This document shows positions 9,139-18,600 of a DNA stretch of 22,605 bases, piece after piece. This DNA is from Scleroderma bovista (lineage: Eukaryota > Basidiomycota > Agaricomycetes > Boletales > Sclerodermataceae). The notes under the pieces are model-generated. The model did no database searches, was not told the origin of the DNA, and worked only from the letters and a program-made list of their open reading frames with translations. Position numbers and translations under genes: made by a program. The stretch is taken from assembly GCA_037178675.1 (NCBI GenBank), contig JAYMGJ010000727.1:1-22605 (forward strand), in the 5' to 3' direction. The first letter of the stretch is position 1. Each line of letters starts with the position of its first letter.

Positions 9139-9452
9139 CGCTGTAAAGGTCAGTTATTACGCACCCTCACTTCTTGTCCATGTGCAAAGATCAAGTGTTG
9201 CATGGACGGTATTTCAAGAGCACATGGTCCTTTGGCGAATCGAGTTTGTTTACTATTTCGAGGGACTTTGAATGTCCTGGATGACCGTGGGGGTATGAGT
9301 TGTGCTGATTGAAAAGATACGTCCATGGGTATGTATATGTCGACGCCACGAAATCGTGAACTCCCATCCGCCGCTGTGCAACGCCGCCCCCTCAGCAAAC
9401 CCATTTCTTCGAGGCTTGAACTTCCCGATATGAGTCTGGGATCAGCGAGTAC
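9139..9452. other. Upstream region of cerato-platanin, no gene seen
   Basis: No supported coding region. The part around 9388-9450 (CCCCTCAGCAAACCCATT, TTCGAGGCTTGAA) resembles 1109-1165. It ends where the inferred hAT terminus begins. Confidence 0.3.
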
Positions 9453-9849
9453 TAGTGTTGCCACGGCTCAGCTTGGCTCGGCTTTAGCTCAGCTCACTGT
9501 GGCTCCATAAGCTAGTACATGGCAAGGAAATGTAGTTGTCCTGAGGTTAAACCCATCCTTTTTAAACATGATATCAAAGCCATATACCACATAAAATAAT
9601 TAGTGAAATACTTACTGGGTTGCTGGGAGCTGTAGAAGTATGGCGACGGTAAATTTGTAATGAAGGGCAGTGTTTGTTTGCTTCGAATCACAGTTGACAG
9701 AATATCCGACGGATAAGGGTAGTTTCATCCTAGGTTTGATTCCTATGGACCTCACTTCATCTATGTTATTTGTCAGCGGTGTTTACATTGAAATTTGTCT
9801 AAGTCCTCGAGCTACTCTTTATATATGCTGGGCTGAAATTGATACCAAT

Positions 9850-9923
9850 GGTCTTGTGGCCTAATGGTTAATGCTGCTGTTGTGCTTGTAAATTGTGTCT
9901 TCTGTTCGATTCCTGCCATGCTC
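9850..9923 (+). repeat. tRNA-like sequence, possible SINE head
   Basis: An A box (TGGCCTAATGG, 9857-9867) and a B box (TGTTCGATTCC, 9903-9913) stand at tRNA-like spacing, followed by a run of T (9924-9930) able to end RNA polymerase III transcription. The D arm is close to that of fungal tRNAs with GTGGCCTAATGGTTAA. The acceptor, anticodon and T stems do not pair well, so a working tRNA is unlikely. A degenerate tRNA or a tRNA-derived SINE head is the better reading. A SINE body could continue to about 10130, but its 3' end is not visible. Confidence 0.5.
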
Positions 9924-12443
9924 TTTTTTTGACTTTATTTTCTGGGCAGTGACATCCTCTGACACAATGTTTCTATATGGGGAAAGACGTTGTTGGACAG
10001 TTGGCCGCCAATTTGAACCCAGGTTGATTGTTAATTCAACTGGTGGTTCAACTGCACTGACTTGGATGGTTGTAGTACATTACTACTCTTGTTCACTTTA
10101 ATTAGAAACACTGGTAGTGAGAAATAATGCCCAATGTTTATATCATATTACATCCCATGTTATGCTCTCCCTTTTTAACCCATGTTTCAAGTTTGCAATA
10201 CCCTACACACATCTATCTACGTTTAACCTGTGGGCAAGAACCGCTTCTTGACTCCGCTCCAGTTGGCACCCCGTTCAGGACCCCGAAAAACTGAACAGTA
10301 ACACCAAAGAGCAGAGCCCGTCGACACTGCACCCGACGTTAAGGCAGTTCTATCTTAGGCTTTAGACTTCTGAAGCATATACACTCGCCATCCAGCGAAT
10401 AGACCCATAGACATCACCCTCTCGTCACACTCCGGCACCTCTATACAAACCCCCCCTAGACTCCGCCCTGTTCCACATCTTCAATAGACTCGCCCGTTAC
10501 AACCCTACAATCGCATCAGCCATGAGCGATAGCGATAATGGGCCACCAGGTGACCCTCCCCCGGCAGCAACCCCCCCGACCACTATCCCCCACCCACGCA
10601 CGACGATAAACACCAGGAGACAAACCTCAGTATACGGAAAGCTAACGACAGGCAAAACTAAAGAGGATCTTATCAATCACCCCTCTATCGCCTCGTCAAT
10701 AACCTCTGCAGCCCAGGCGAAGAAACACCTAATTGAGCGCACACTCATCAGAGCAGACCAGGACCCCGACCACTCCTCCCTCTGCCTAGCCCTGCTCAAC
10801 GTTGCACACACAGCCCCTGGCATCACAGCCATCGCAGCCGACGCTATCCGCTCAGTAGCCATCCTACTGGACTCGCTACCATCAGACCGTACTCCCCCTA
10901 CACCTCCCGCCCCGTCCTCCCAACTGGACTTACTATCTAACGCAATCGAGAATCAGATCAAATCCTTGAAGGAATGCGTAGAAGAAGCCCGCAGAACCAC
11001 GGAGACCAACAGAACCTCAGCAGAATCCCTCTCCAGAACAGTTGAAGAAGCAAGAAACGAGCTGCATGGGGTGGCTCAATACATCAGTGATACGGCAGAC
11101 GAATTAACTGGAATTCCAGACCAGATTAAGGAAGCCATCCCCGTCGTCACTGCCCCTCCACCCCAGCAAGAACCCCCCCGCACTACGTACAGAGAAGCCC
11201 TAATGACGGAGCCGCCCTCCAATAGACCTGCCCTGAACACGACTACCCGCTGCTCAGATGACACCAGAGCAAACACAGCTATAAAAGAGAGGCAACTACT
11301 CCTCGACTTCGGACAAGACCACCCCTCCATCAACGAAGACACCCCACGCAGTGAAGTAATCAATCAGATTCAAAAAGCACTAACGAACCTACAGGATCCA
11401 AACGGACCCAACCTACGAGCCAAGGCCCTTACTCCCACTCGTAACGGTGGGTATATCATCGAACTGGCCTCAGCGGAAGCAGCAACATGGGTAAGAGACC
11501 CAATTAGAAAGTTGATACTAATGGAGAGTCTAGGCAGCAGCGTACGCATAAAAGACAGAACATTCAACCTATTAGTCCCATTCGTTCCGATCACAGCAAA
11601 AGTTGACGACAAACACACGCTACGGGAAATAGAGAAGACCAACGACATCCCCACCAACTCCATCATTCAAATGAAATGGATCAAGGACCCTCAAAGGCGA
11701 GGGAGAAACCAAAGAGTTGCACATGCTCTGATGTCTCTCAACAATCCTAAAGCGGCAAACAAACTTATATGTGATGGCATGTATTTCGACTACAGAAGGC
11801 TACACCCGTACAAAGACAAGAGAGAACCCCTATGATGCCTCAAATGCCAGAGATGGGGCCATATGGCCAAAAACTGCACGGAGGTAAAAGACACCTGCGG
11901 CACCTGCGCGGTGTCACGCACCAAACAGGTTTGGTACAGTGAACATGGAAGATAATGCCTATATCGAATGATCCTTATGCGAAGGATAAGCACGACGGAC
12001 CCTCATCGTAGCCATCTATCGCACAAGACGACTATCCTGATGCGAGAGATGAATGCCAATGCAGACAGTCATCTATCGCACGAGAACCGCCAAGAAGCAG
12101 AAGAAACTGAAGGAATAACGTCAATTGTGGTATGAGAAAGGAATGCACACGTCTGCAGTCCAACTCCCATACCAGAACGATCAAAGAAGCCGAAGAATTG
12201 ATGGAGAAACGAAGGAGAAAGAGAAGAAATGATTTTTAGCGCCCAAATGTCATTTTTAGGCGCCCAGTGCCGGCATTCCGATATTTTGAATAGCTCCGTC
12301 ATTTCTGAAGCTATCAGGCACGTGACTATACCGTCAGAAAGCCTAGAGCATGGTCTATCTGCCTGTCAAGTTCCGACGCAAATCTGTTCATTTCCCACGG
12401 AGATATTCCCCCCGCAATCCAGACATTCACTTCATCGCTCACT

Positions 12444-12836
12444 ATGGAGTCCGTATTTTCTCTGGATCATTTCTCCGCTATTGCTGCAGATCTCCACTAT
12501 GTCCTGCTCTTAGGACAGCCTCTCCCAGAGTTCCCGTGCACTGCCTGGCACATATCTTCCCAGCCTGCTCCCTCAGTCCCTCTCGTTCTCGGTCAGCGCG
12601 TTCTCCTCGTCAGTCCTGCGTCAAGGACGTACTTTGGTCATCTTAGGTCTATTGTCAAGCTTGAGAAGTCTTCTCTGGTTGTCTCTGTGTCCCCTGAGCC
12701 CTCAGCCTATGGTCCCTTCCTCCCAGATACTTGCCATGTCCATCTTCCTCTGTCGTTCGTCTCACTTCCCTGGATGCGCCGAATTCAATACTCTATCCGC
12801 TTCCCTACTTTCAGACGACGTCCCCCAGCACCATGA
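12444..12836 (+). CDS. Unrecognised 130-codon frame inside the LTR-like element
   Basis: Begins with ATG (context CACTATGG) and ends at TGA 12834-12836. The predicted protein starts MESVFSLDHFSAIAADL and has a middle section, VLGQRVLLVSPASRTYFG, followed by LEKSSLVVSVSP, which loosely recalls small beta-barrel (KOW/SH3-like) folds. The end is basic and Pro-rich (FRRRPPAP). Codon third positions are mostly pyrimidine, as expected of fungal coding sequence, but the whole region is CT-rich, so this is weak evidence. I do not recognise the family. It could be an element-borne accessory protein or a chance frame. Confidence 0.35.
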   Translation: MESVFSLDHFSAIAADLHYVLLLGQPLPEFPCTAWHISSQPAPSVPLVLGQRVLLVSPASRTYFGHLRSIVKLEKSSLVVSVSPEPSAYGPFLPDTCHVHLPLSFVSLPWMRRIQYSIRFPTFRRRPPAP

Positions 12837-13129
12837 CAGTTATTCCCCCCACTTTATAGTGCTATTAGGAAGAAGAACCCTCTCTCGTACTTTCCCAGAA
12901 GAGAGCTCGTCAAGGGAGCCCATGGTTGCGCTTCAGCGGCGCTAGAACACATGCACTATACTTTAGTGTATGCTGACCCCCCAAAAAGACCTCTGGACCC
13001 CTGGTACCCTTCTTGTGGCTGTTTTGTCTCGGATCAATCCCCCTATTAATCCCAGATCTTCCCCATTGTTGTCCCATCAAATTCCTGATGGTACACAGCC
13101 CCCCATCAAACTTCTTAGGCTGTGCATCA

Positions 13130-13446
13130 ATGACTCCTTCTGCTGTGCAGTGACTCATCCCTTGCTTACTGATGCTCTCTTGTCATCAGTATTACTCAGC
13201 TGATGACTCACTCCCTTACCAATCAATCTTGTCATGCAGCTTACTCATTCCTTTACTCAGCAGCTTATTCATGCTTCCTATGCTTACTCATTCCTGCTTA
13301 TCCCTTGCTTACTGATCGCTTACAAACCCCTTACAAAGCTCTTACCAATCCCTTACCAATCCTTGACAAATTCTGCTTACTCCCTTCTCTTTTTGTACTT
13401 TAATGCTGTGCCCCCCCATGTATTTAAACCCCTGGGCTCAGCCCAG
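13130..13446 (+). promoter_or_regulatory. Promoter-like region of the LTR-like element: CTTAC-type repeats, TATA box and palindrome
   Basis: Between about 13150 and 13385 the pentamer TTACT/CTTAC/TTACC recurs many times in irregular direct order (CTTACTCA, CTTACCAAT, CTTACAAA), giving a low-complexity T+C+A stretch. It leads to TATTTAAA (13421-13428), then a near-perfect palindrome, CTGGGCTCAGCCCAG (13432-13446). This is compatible with a U3 enhancer-like array, a core promoter and the start of the R region. The pattern is seen; the function is inferred. Confidence 0.4.
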
Positions 13447-14619
13447 TGAAAGAAGACCAAATAGCACGAAATTATCTCTCTCTCAGTCCCTCTCAGTCAG
13501 TATCCCCTCAGCTCTTTGAGTCTTGTAGGCTTCAGTGAAGGTCTAAAGGCTCTGATATTCAAGTTTTATCCAATCTATTCAAGTCCAAGTCTTTCTCTAG
13601 GCTCAAGCGGAGTCTAGCCTGTCAATCCTTCATCCCCTATCGCCTCTGGACATCAGAGGCAACCCTGCCCCTTTGCTGCACCAATCTCTAGGTGTAGTAT
13701 CGCTGTTTCAGTCTCAGTCAACCCAATCCCCGCTTTGACACTTCCTAGGCCTTAGGAAGAGTCCAGACCCCTATCCCCTTCATCTTCTATTACTCCTGTA
13801 CCCCAGGAGTATCCTGCATCACCATCTGCATCACCCTGTTGGTGTAGATCCCCTTCCCCCCTCCTCAGCACATCCTCTCTGGACACCGCGGAGGTAAACC
13901 ACCACTCGCACTTTTTCGTAGTCCTTTGTTGGTGTTGTGTTTGGGTTATTACTCCGACCCAAATCCACACTTTGACTCACAGCGGGAGAACACCGCCACT
14001 CCAAATGCAACTCCTATCGCACCTACTACTGCATCAGCTGCAAGTTGTCATCACACAGCAGCTCAGACAAGGAATGCCCCGAATACAAAGCCCAACTCGA
14101 GTCACTCAATGCACGCACCCCAGAGAACTCGATGCCGTACTTCCCAACCGAAGAGCCCTGGACGCAAGTCTCACTCCCCCCCAAACCCCTGGGGCCTATC
14201 ATCCACTCTCAGCCCCCCTCAGAAAGAACACACCCACCAGGCCCCACGAACGACCAGCAACGAACAATCAACTGGATGTTACAACGACAAGAGCAAAATC
14301 CCCAGCCGCAGACACCCTCAGCTCCTATCATCAATGGAAGAACGTTAGTGCCCCTCGGACGTAGCAAACCCATACGTATATCCACACCCTCCAGCCCAGC
14401 AGCCCCAGATAAAACACCCTCCACCCCCCCTCTGCCCACCCCTCTTATCGACAATGCTGACCCACCCCCCGCAACGGAAAACAGACCGCGAACCCATCCG
14501 GATCCCTTCCCGGCACTCTCCCCACTCCACTTTCCTGGGAACCTCCCATCAACCCCTCGTTCTCAGGAACACCCCACACCACAAGTACCACCACCTCCAC
14601 CCCCCTCCTCACCTACCCT

Positions 14620-17600
14620 ATGAACGCACGTACAGAACACACCACTCCCCACCAGCAACTACGAATTTGGCAGCAGAACCTCAACACCTCCCACACAGCC
14701 CAACTCACGCTCCTCAACAGCCCCATATCGGACGAATGGGACGTCCTAGCCCTGCAAGAGCCAGCCCTGAACTCACTGAACAACACCAGGGCCAGCTCAC
14801 ACTGGAGAGTAGCGTATCCGACCCGCAAGTATACTCACGGAGACAAACCCAGAGCGGTAACGTTAGTTAACTCCAAACTCAGCACTAACACTTGGAAACA
14901 GATCCCCTTCCCATCAAGAGACGTTGTAATCATCCAGCTCGAAACGTCGGGTGGACAGTGCACAGTGGTCAACATATACAATGACAACACCCACGATGAG
15001 ACTGTTGATGCGCTAGAACGGTTCTTAAGTGACAACGTCCAAGAGCTGCGGCCAGCCGAAAACGACCACATGCTGTGGCTAGGCGACTTCAACCGACACC
15101 ACCCCCTCTGGGACGAAGACCGCAACAGCCACCTGTTCACGGCGGCGGCCCTAGAGGCCTCAGAAAAGTTACTGGAACTGGTCGCTGACTACGGCATGGT
15201 ACAGGTCCTCCCCAAAGACATACCAACACTACAGTCGTCAAGTACGCGGAACTGGACACGACCAGACAATGTGTTCTGTACAGAACACACAAGCGGGTAC
15301 CTCGTATCCTGCAACACGGCACCAGAAAGACGAGGCCCCAAGACTGACCACCTCCCCATCCTCACAATACTTGAGATGTCAACCACAGCCTCCGATGAAA
15401 GCCCGTCCTGGAATTATCGTAGTGTGGACTGGGAAAAATTTAGCTCATCGCTAAAAGACTCGCTAACTGAACTTGCAGGACCACCTCGAGTACTGGAAAC
15501 AGCCGATGAATTCCAGCTAGCGGCACGCAAGTTAGACGAGGCCTTGCGTCGCACGGTAGAGTCCAAAGTCCCCAAGACCCGCCCCCACCCCCACAAGAAA
15601 CAATGGTGGATGGAAGACCTAACCAAACTGGCCGACGAACTCAAACAGCTGCGCAAAACTGCCCACAGGTACAAAGCGCTGCCAGAACACGCCGTTCACA
15701 ATCAGCTACGTGAGAAGGAGAACACCCTAAGCAAAGAAATCCGCAAGACGAAGGAAGACCACTGGAAGAACTGGCTCAACGACATGGCTGGCACTGACAT
15801 CTGGATAGCGCATAAGTACATCTCAAACCCAGGGGGAGACGGCGGCAAGACGCGAATCCCCACCCTGCAAACGACCAATCCAGACGGGCAAATCACCCAG
15901 GCGACAACAAACGAGGAAAAGAGCGCAGTACTAGCGCAAGCTCTATTCCCCCCTCCTCCTGATGAGTCCACAGTCCCCACTGACTACCTTTACCCAGAAC
16001 CGGCAGAACGATGGACCCAGATCACAAGAGAACAATTAACGCAGGCCATCAACAACCTCAGCTCGTATAAGGCCCTGGGACCAGACGGCGTAGCAAACAT
16101 CATGTTCCAACGATGCCAAATACTCACGGACTATCTCCTCCCCCTCTTCAACGCAGCCATCAACCTAAGAACCTACTATGACCCTTGGCACGAGTCGATC
16201 ACGGCAATCCTACGCAAACCAGGAAAACCCGACTACTCGGTCCCGAAAGCCTACCGCCCCATAGCTCTTCTGAACACCACAGCAAAGCTATTATCTGCCA
16301 TAGTAGCAGACCGCACGTCATACATCCTGGAGGCACACAACCTCCTCCCAGACACTCACTTCAGCGGAAGACCAGGACGCTCAACAGAGGACTCACTCCA
16401 CCTACTGGAGAACACCGTTCGACACGCTTGGAGACAGAAGAAAGTTGTGTCAGCACTCTTCCTTGACATCGAAGGGGCTTTCCCCAATGCAGTCACCGAC
16501 CGCCTGATCCACAACATGAAGAGACACCGACTCCCCCCGGAAATCATCAGCTTCACAGACAAGATGCTCCGCGGAAGAAAAACAAGACTATGCTTTGATG
16601 ACTATACCTCCGAATGGTTCGATATAGCAAATGGCATCGGACAAGGCGATCCTCTATCCATGATTTTGTACATCATATATGACTCTGACTTGGTGAGAAC
16701 AGCCACAGGAAAGCGGGAGTTAACCCTAGCATTTGTAGATGATACGGCCTTCCTAGCCATAGGGAGGACGTTCCAAGAGATGCACCAAATATTGCATGAC
16801 ATGTTGGAAAGAAGAGGAGGAGGATTCGAGTGGTCTACGCAACACAATTCTCGTTTTGCCCCGAATAAATTTGCGCTAATTGACTTCTCTCTAAACAGAT
16901 CCAGGGAGCGGCCTCCCCTAGTGATCCGAGGAGCCACCATAGTCCCCTCCCCCACTCATAAATTCCTCGGCGTCATACTAGACCAAGAACTCCGTTGGAA
17001 GGAACACACAGCATATGCCATCGCAAAAGGCGCACGCTACGCAATACTCCTCCAGTGGCTATCCAAAACGGCACAGGGGGTACCCACAAAGCTTATACGT
17101 CAGCTGTACCAGACAGTAGCAATACCTCGCACACTCTATGCCGCAAGCGTCTGGCTTCGTCCAACCTACAACAGGACATCGAACACCCCCATACGAGGCT
17201 CCCTAGGTATAGCGAAGAAGATCAGTCAGACACAAAGAACAGCACTTATGGCCATCACTGGCGCAATGAGGACCTCCCCGACTGACTCCCTCGAGCTCCA
17301 CACTAATTTGTATCCAGGACCTCTTCTGATACAACACACGCTCTTCAACTCCCTCACATGCATATCCTCCCTCCCACCCCACCACCCACTTAACCCCATA
17401 GTAACCCGCATAGCCAAACGAGGACTGGTTAAACGCCATCAATCAGCACTCCACATCATGATGAGGAACCTCGCAGTAGACCCAAGGAGGATAGAAACAA
17501 TACACCCCCGTCCCGTCCACCCAAACTCACGCTCCCCCTTCACCGTCTCAATAGCCTGCTCTAAGGAAGATGCCATTGCCGAGTTTCGACGATGCGCCTC

Positions 17601-18600
17601 ACGCACCATGATATTCACTGATGGCTCTAGCACCAATGGGAAAGTGGGAGCAGCGGCCTCCCTATACGTGGACTTCACCCACGTAGCAACACTACGTTAC
17701 CATCTAGGAGACGACACCGAGCACACCGTATTCGAGGCTGAAGCAGTCGGGCTAATCCTCGCAGCCCGGCTCCTGGCGGTCAGGAATGAGGCAACCTTCC
17801 CAGCATCACTATTCGCTGACAACCAAGCAGTGATTAGATCAGGTGTGCGCCCTACAGCCAAACCCGGTCACTATTTACTGCTCTGCTTCAGAAAACTAGT
17901 GCGATACCTACAGGAGAAAAAAGACCTCGACGACAAGGCAATAAGCCTGAACTGGATAGCTGGGCATGCGGATATAGAGGGCAACGAACTAGCTGACAGG
18001 GAAGCCAAACTTGTGGCACTCAAAAAGGAAAAAGCCAGCCCACGGAGAGAATTGCCAAAAACGCTATGGAAAAGCCTTCCGCTAAGCACCTCCGCCATCA
18101 AGCAGACACATGACAACCAACTCCAGAAGAAGTGGCACGAAACTTGGGAAAACTCACCCCGTCACCCTCACATCAAAGCAATAGACCCCTCAAACACACC
18201 GAAGTCATTCCTGCACCTCGTAGGACACTTGAAGAAGAAACACACGGCAATTTATATCCAACTCCGTACCGGCCACATCCCATTGAACAAGCACTTACAC
18301 AGGATCAAGAAAAGCACCTCCCCTAAGTGCCTCCAATGCGGTGACGACCAAATAGAATCAGTCCATCATTTCTTATTTGACTGCTCTAGGTATGACAGAG
18401 AATGGCACATACTCCAACAGAAGTTAGGCCGAGACACGTCGTCAACTCCCCACCTCCTGTCCGGGAAATCCGCACAACAAGCACTATTCAGGTACATCGA
18501 CAGCACCAAACGCCTACACTCAGTTTTCAGTGACATCCCCACCCCTCCCAAAAGCGATAACTCAAGACGTCTGAAACCTACGGGGCAGCACCAAATGTAA
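14620..18600 (+). CDS. LINE ORF2 polyprotein: endonuclease, reverse transcriptase, RNase H, zinc finger
   Basis: An intact 1,326-residue frame that carries out target-primed reverse transcription. The N-terminal APE-type endonuclease has QQN (18-20), QEP (E47), GDFN (D156, N158), RPDNVFC and TDH (D243, H244). The reverse transcriptase region has GPDGVAN, a PKAYRPIALLNT block, FSGRPGRSTED, LFLDIEGAFPN, GIGQGDPLS and the catalytic FVDD (705-708). RNase H follows, with TDGSS (D1001), FEAEA (E1041), FADN (D1067) and GNELAD (D1126). The C-terminal zinc finger has C1237, C1240, H1249/H1250 and C1255. All key residues are present, so the protein may be active. The start ATG overlaps the ORF1 stop (ATGA, 14620-14623), suggesting translation by termination-reinitiation. 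The domain order assigns it to the Tad1/I-type fungal LINEs rather than L1 or CRE. Confidence 0.95.
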   Translation: MNARTEHTTPHQQLRIWQQNLNTSHTAQLTLLNSPISDEWDVLALQEPALNSLNNTRASSHWRVAYPTRKYTHGDKPRAVTLVNSKLSTNTWKQIPFPSRDVVIIQLETSGGQCTVVNIYNDNTHDETVDALERFLSDNVQELRPAENDHMLWLGDFNRHHPLWDEDRNSHLFTAAALEASEKLLELVADYGMVQVLPKDIPTLQSSSTRNWTRPDNVFCTEHTSGYLVSCNTAPERRGPKTDHLPILTILEMSTTASDESPSWNYRSVDWEKFSSSLKDSLTELAGPPRVLETADEFQLAARKLDEALRRTVESKVPKTRPHPHKKQWWMEDLTKLADELKQLRKTAHRYKALPEHAVHNQLREKENTLSKEIRKTKEDHWKNWLNDMAGTDIWIAHKYISNPGGDGGKTRIPTLQTTNPDGQITQATTNEEKSAVLAQALFPPPPDESTVPTDYLYPEPAERWTQITREQLTQAINNLSSYKALGPDGVANIMFQRCQILTDYLLPLFNAAINLRTYYDPWHESITAILRKPGKPDYSVPKAYRPIALLNTTAKLLSAIVADRTSYILEAHNLLPDTHFSGRPGRSTEDSLHLLENTVRHAWRQKKVVSALFLDIEGAFPNAVTDRLIHNMKRHRLPPEIISFTDKMLRGRKTRLCFDDYTSEWFDIANGIGQGDPLSMILYIIYDSDLVRTATGKRELTLAFVDDTAFLAIGRTFQEMHQILHDMLERRGGGFEWSTQHNSRFAPNKFALIDFSLNRSRERPPLVIRGATIVPSPTHKFLGVILDQELRWKEHTAYAIAKGARYAILLQWLSKTAQGVPTKLIRQLYQTVAIPRTLYAASVWLRPTYNRTSNTPIRGSLGIAKKISQTQRTALMAITGAMRTSPTDSLELHTNLYPGPLLIQHTLFNSLTCISSLPPHHPLNPIVTRIAKRGLVKRHQSALHIMMRNLAVDPRRIETIHPRPVHPNSRSPFTVSIACSKEDAIAEFRRCASRTMIFTDGSSTNGKVGAAASLYVDFTHVATLRYHLGDDTEHTVFEAEAVGLILAARLLAVRNEATFPASLFADNQAVIRSGVRPTAKPGHYLLLCFRKLVRYLQEKKDLDDKAISLNWIAGHADIEGNELADREAKLVALKKEKASPRRELPKTLWKSLPLSTSAIKQTHDNQLQKKWHETWENSPRHPHIKAIDPSNTPKSFLHLVGHLKKKHTAIYIQLRTGHIPLNKHLHRIKKSTSPKCLQCGDDQIESVHHFLFDCSRYDREWHILQQKLGRDTSSTPHLLSGKSAQQALFRYIDSTKRLHSVFSDIPTPPKSDNSRRLKPTGQHQM

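Larger units (their letters stand above)
11912..13981 (+). mobile_element. Inserted element with TG...CA ends, probably a solo LTR
   Basis: Insertion boundaries are fixed by the LINE ORF1 frame, which rejoins perfectly when this segment and one GCGG copy are removed (GCGG at 11908-11911 and 13982-13985). The insert begins TGTCACGCACC and ends GACTCACA. TG...CA termini and a 4-bp duplication fit an LTR left after recombination of a Ty3/gypsy-type retrotransposon. A TATA-like TATTTAAA at 13421 followed by CT-rich sequence resembles an LTR promoter and leader. Arguments against: 2,070 bp is long for a fungal LTR, and it contains a 130-codon frame. Besides TGT/ACA, no terminal inverted repeat is seen. 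A non-autonomous element of another class cannot be excluded. Confidence 0.65.
10522..14623 (+). pseudogene. LINE ORF1 (gag-like, zinc knuckles), interrupted by a stop and an LTR insertion
   Basis: ORF1 of Tad1-type LINEs encodes an RNA-binding protein that forms the ribonucleoprotein with element RNA. Here 437 codons run from ATG 10522 to TGA 11833-11835. They comprise a Pro/Thr-rich start, a likely coiled coil at about residues 142-205 (ENQIKSLKECVEEARR), and a conserved middle. Directly after the stop, in the same frame, comes a CCHC knuckle (CLKCQRWGHMAKNC), then CGTCA. The frame is broken at 11911 by the insertion 11912-13981. It resumes exactly in phase at 13985 with GEHRHSKC and a further cysteine cluster (CISCKLSSHSSSDKEC), then a long Pro-rich tail ending at TGA 14621-14623. 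Without the insertion it would span about 675 codons with one stop. The stop probably arose from CGA by a CpG C-to-T change. The last codon overlaps the ORF2 start. Confidence 0.85.

Noticed and set aside
9850..9923. A functional tRNA gene
   Set aside because: A and B boxes are good, but the acceptor, anticodon and T stems have several mismatches and no convincing anticodon loop could be placed.
12910..13158. Minus-strand frame in the LTR-like element
   Set aside because: It looks like a shadow of low-complexity CT-rich sequence, without motif or good start.
11912..13981. Insertion as an ordinary DNA transposon
   Set aside because: No terminal inverted repeat beyond TGT/ACA is visible and no transposase is present; TG...CA ends with a TATA-led CT-rich stretch fit an LTR better.
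14209..14530. Minus-strand glycine-rich frames opposite ORF1
   Set aside because: They mirror the Pro-rich tail of ORF1 (CCC codons read as GGG) and have no independent support.
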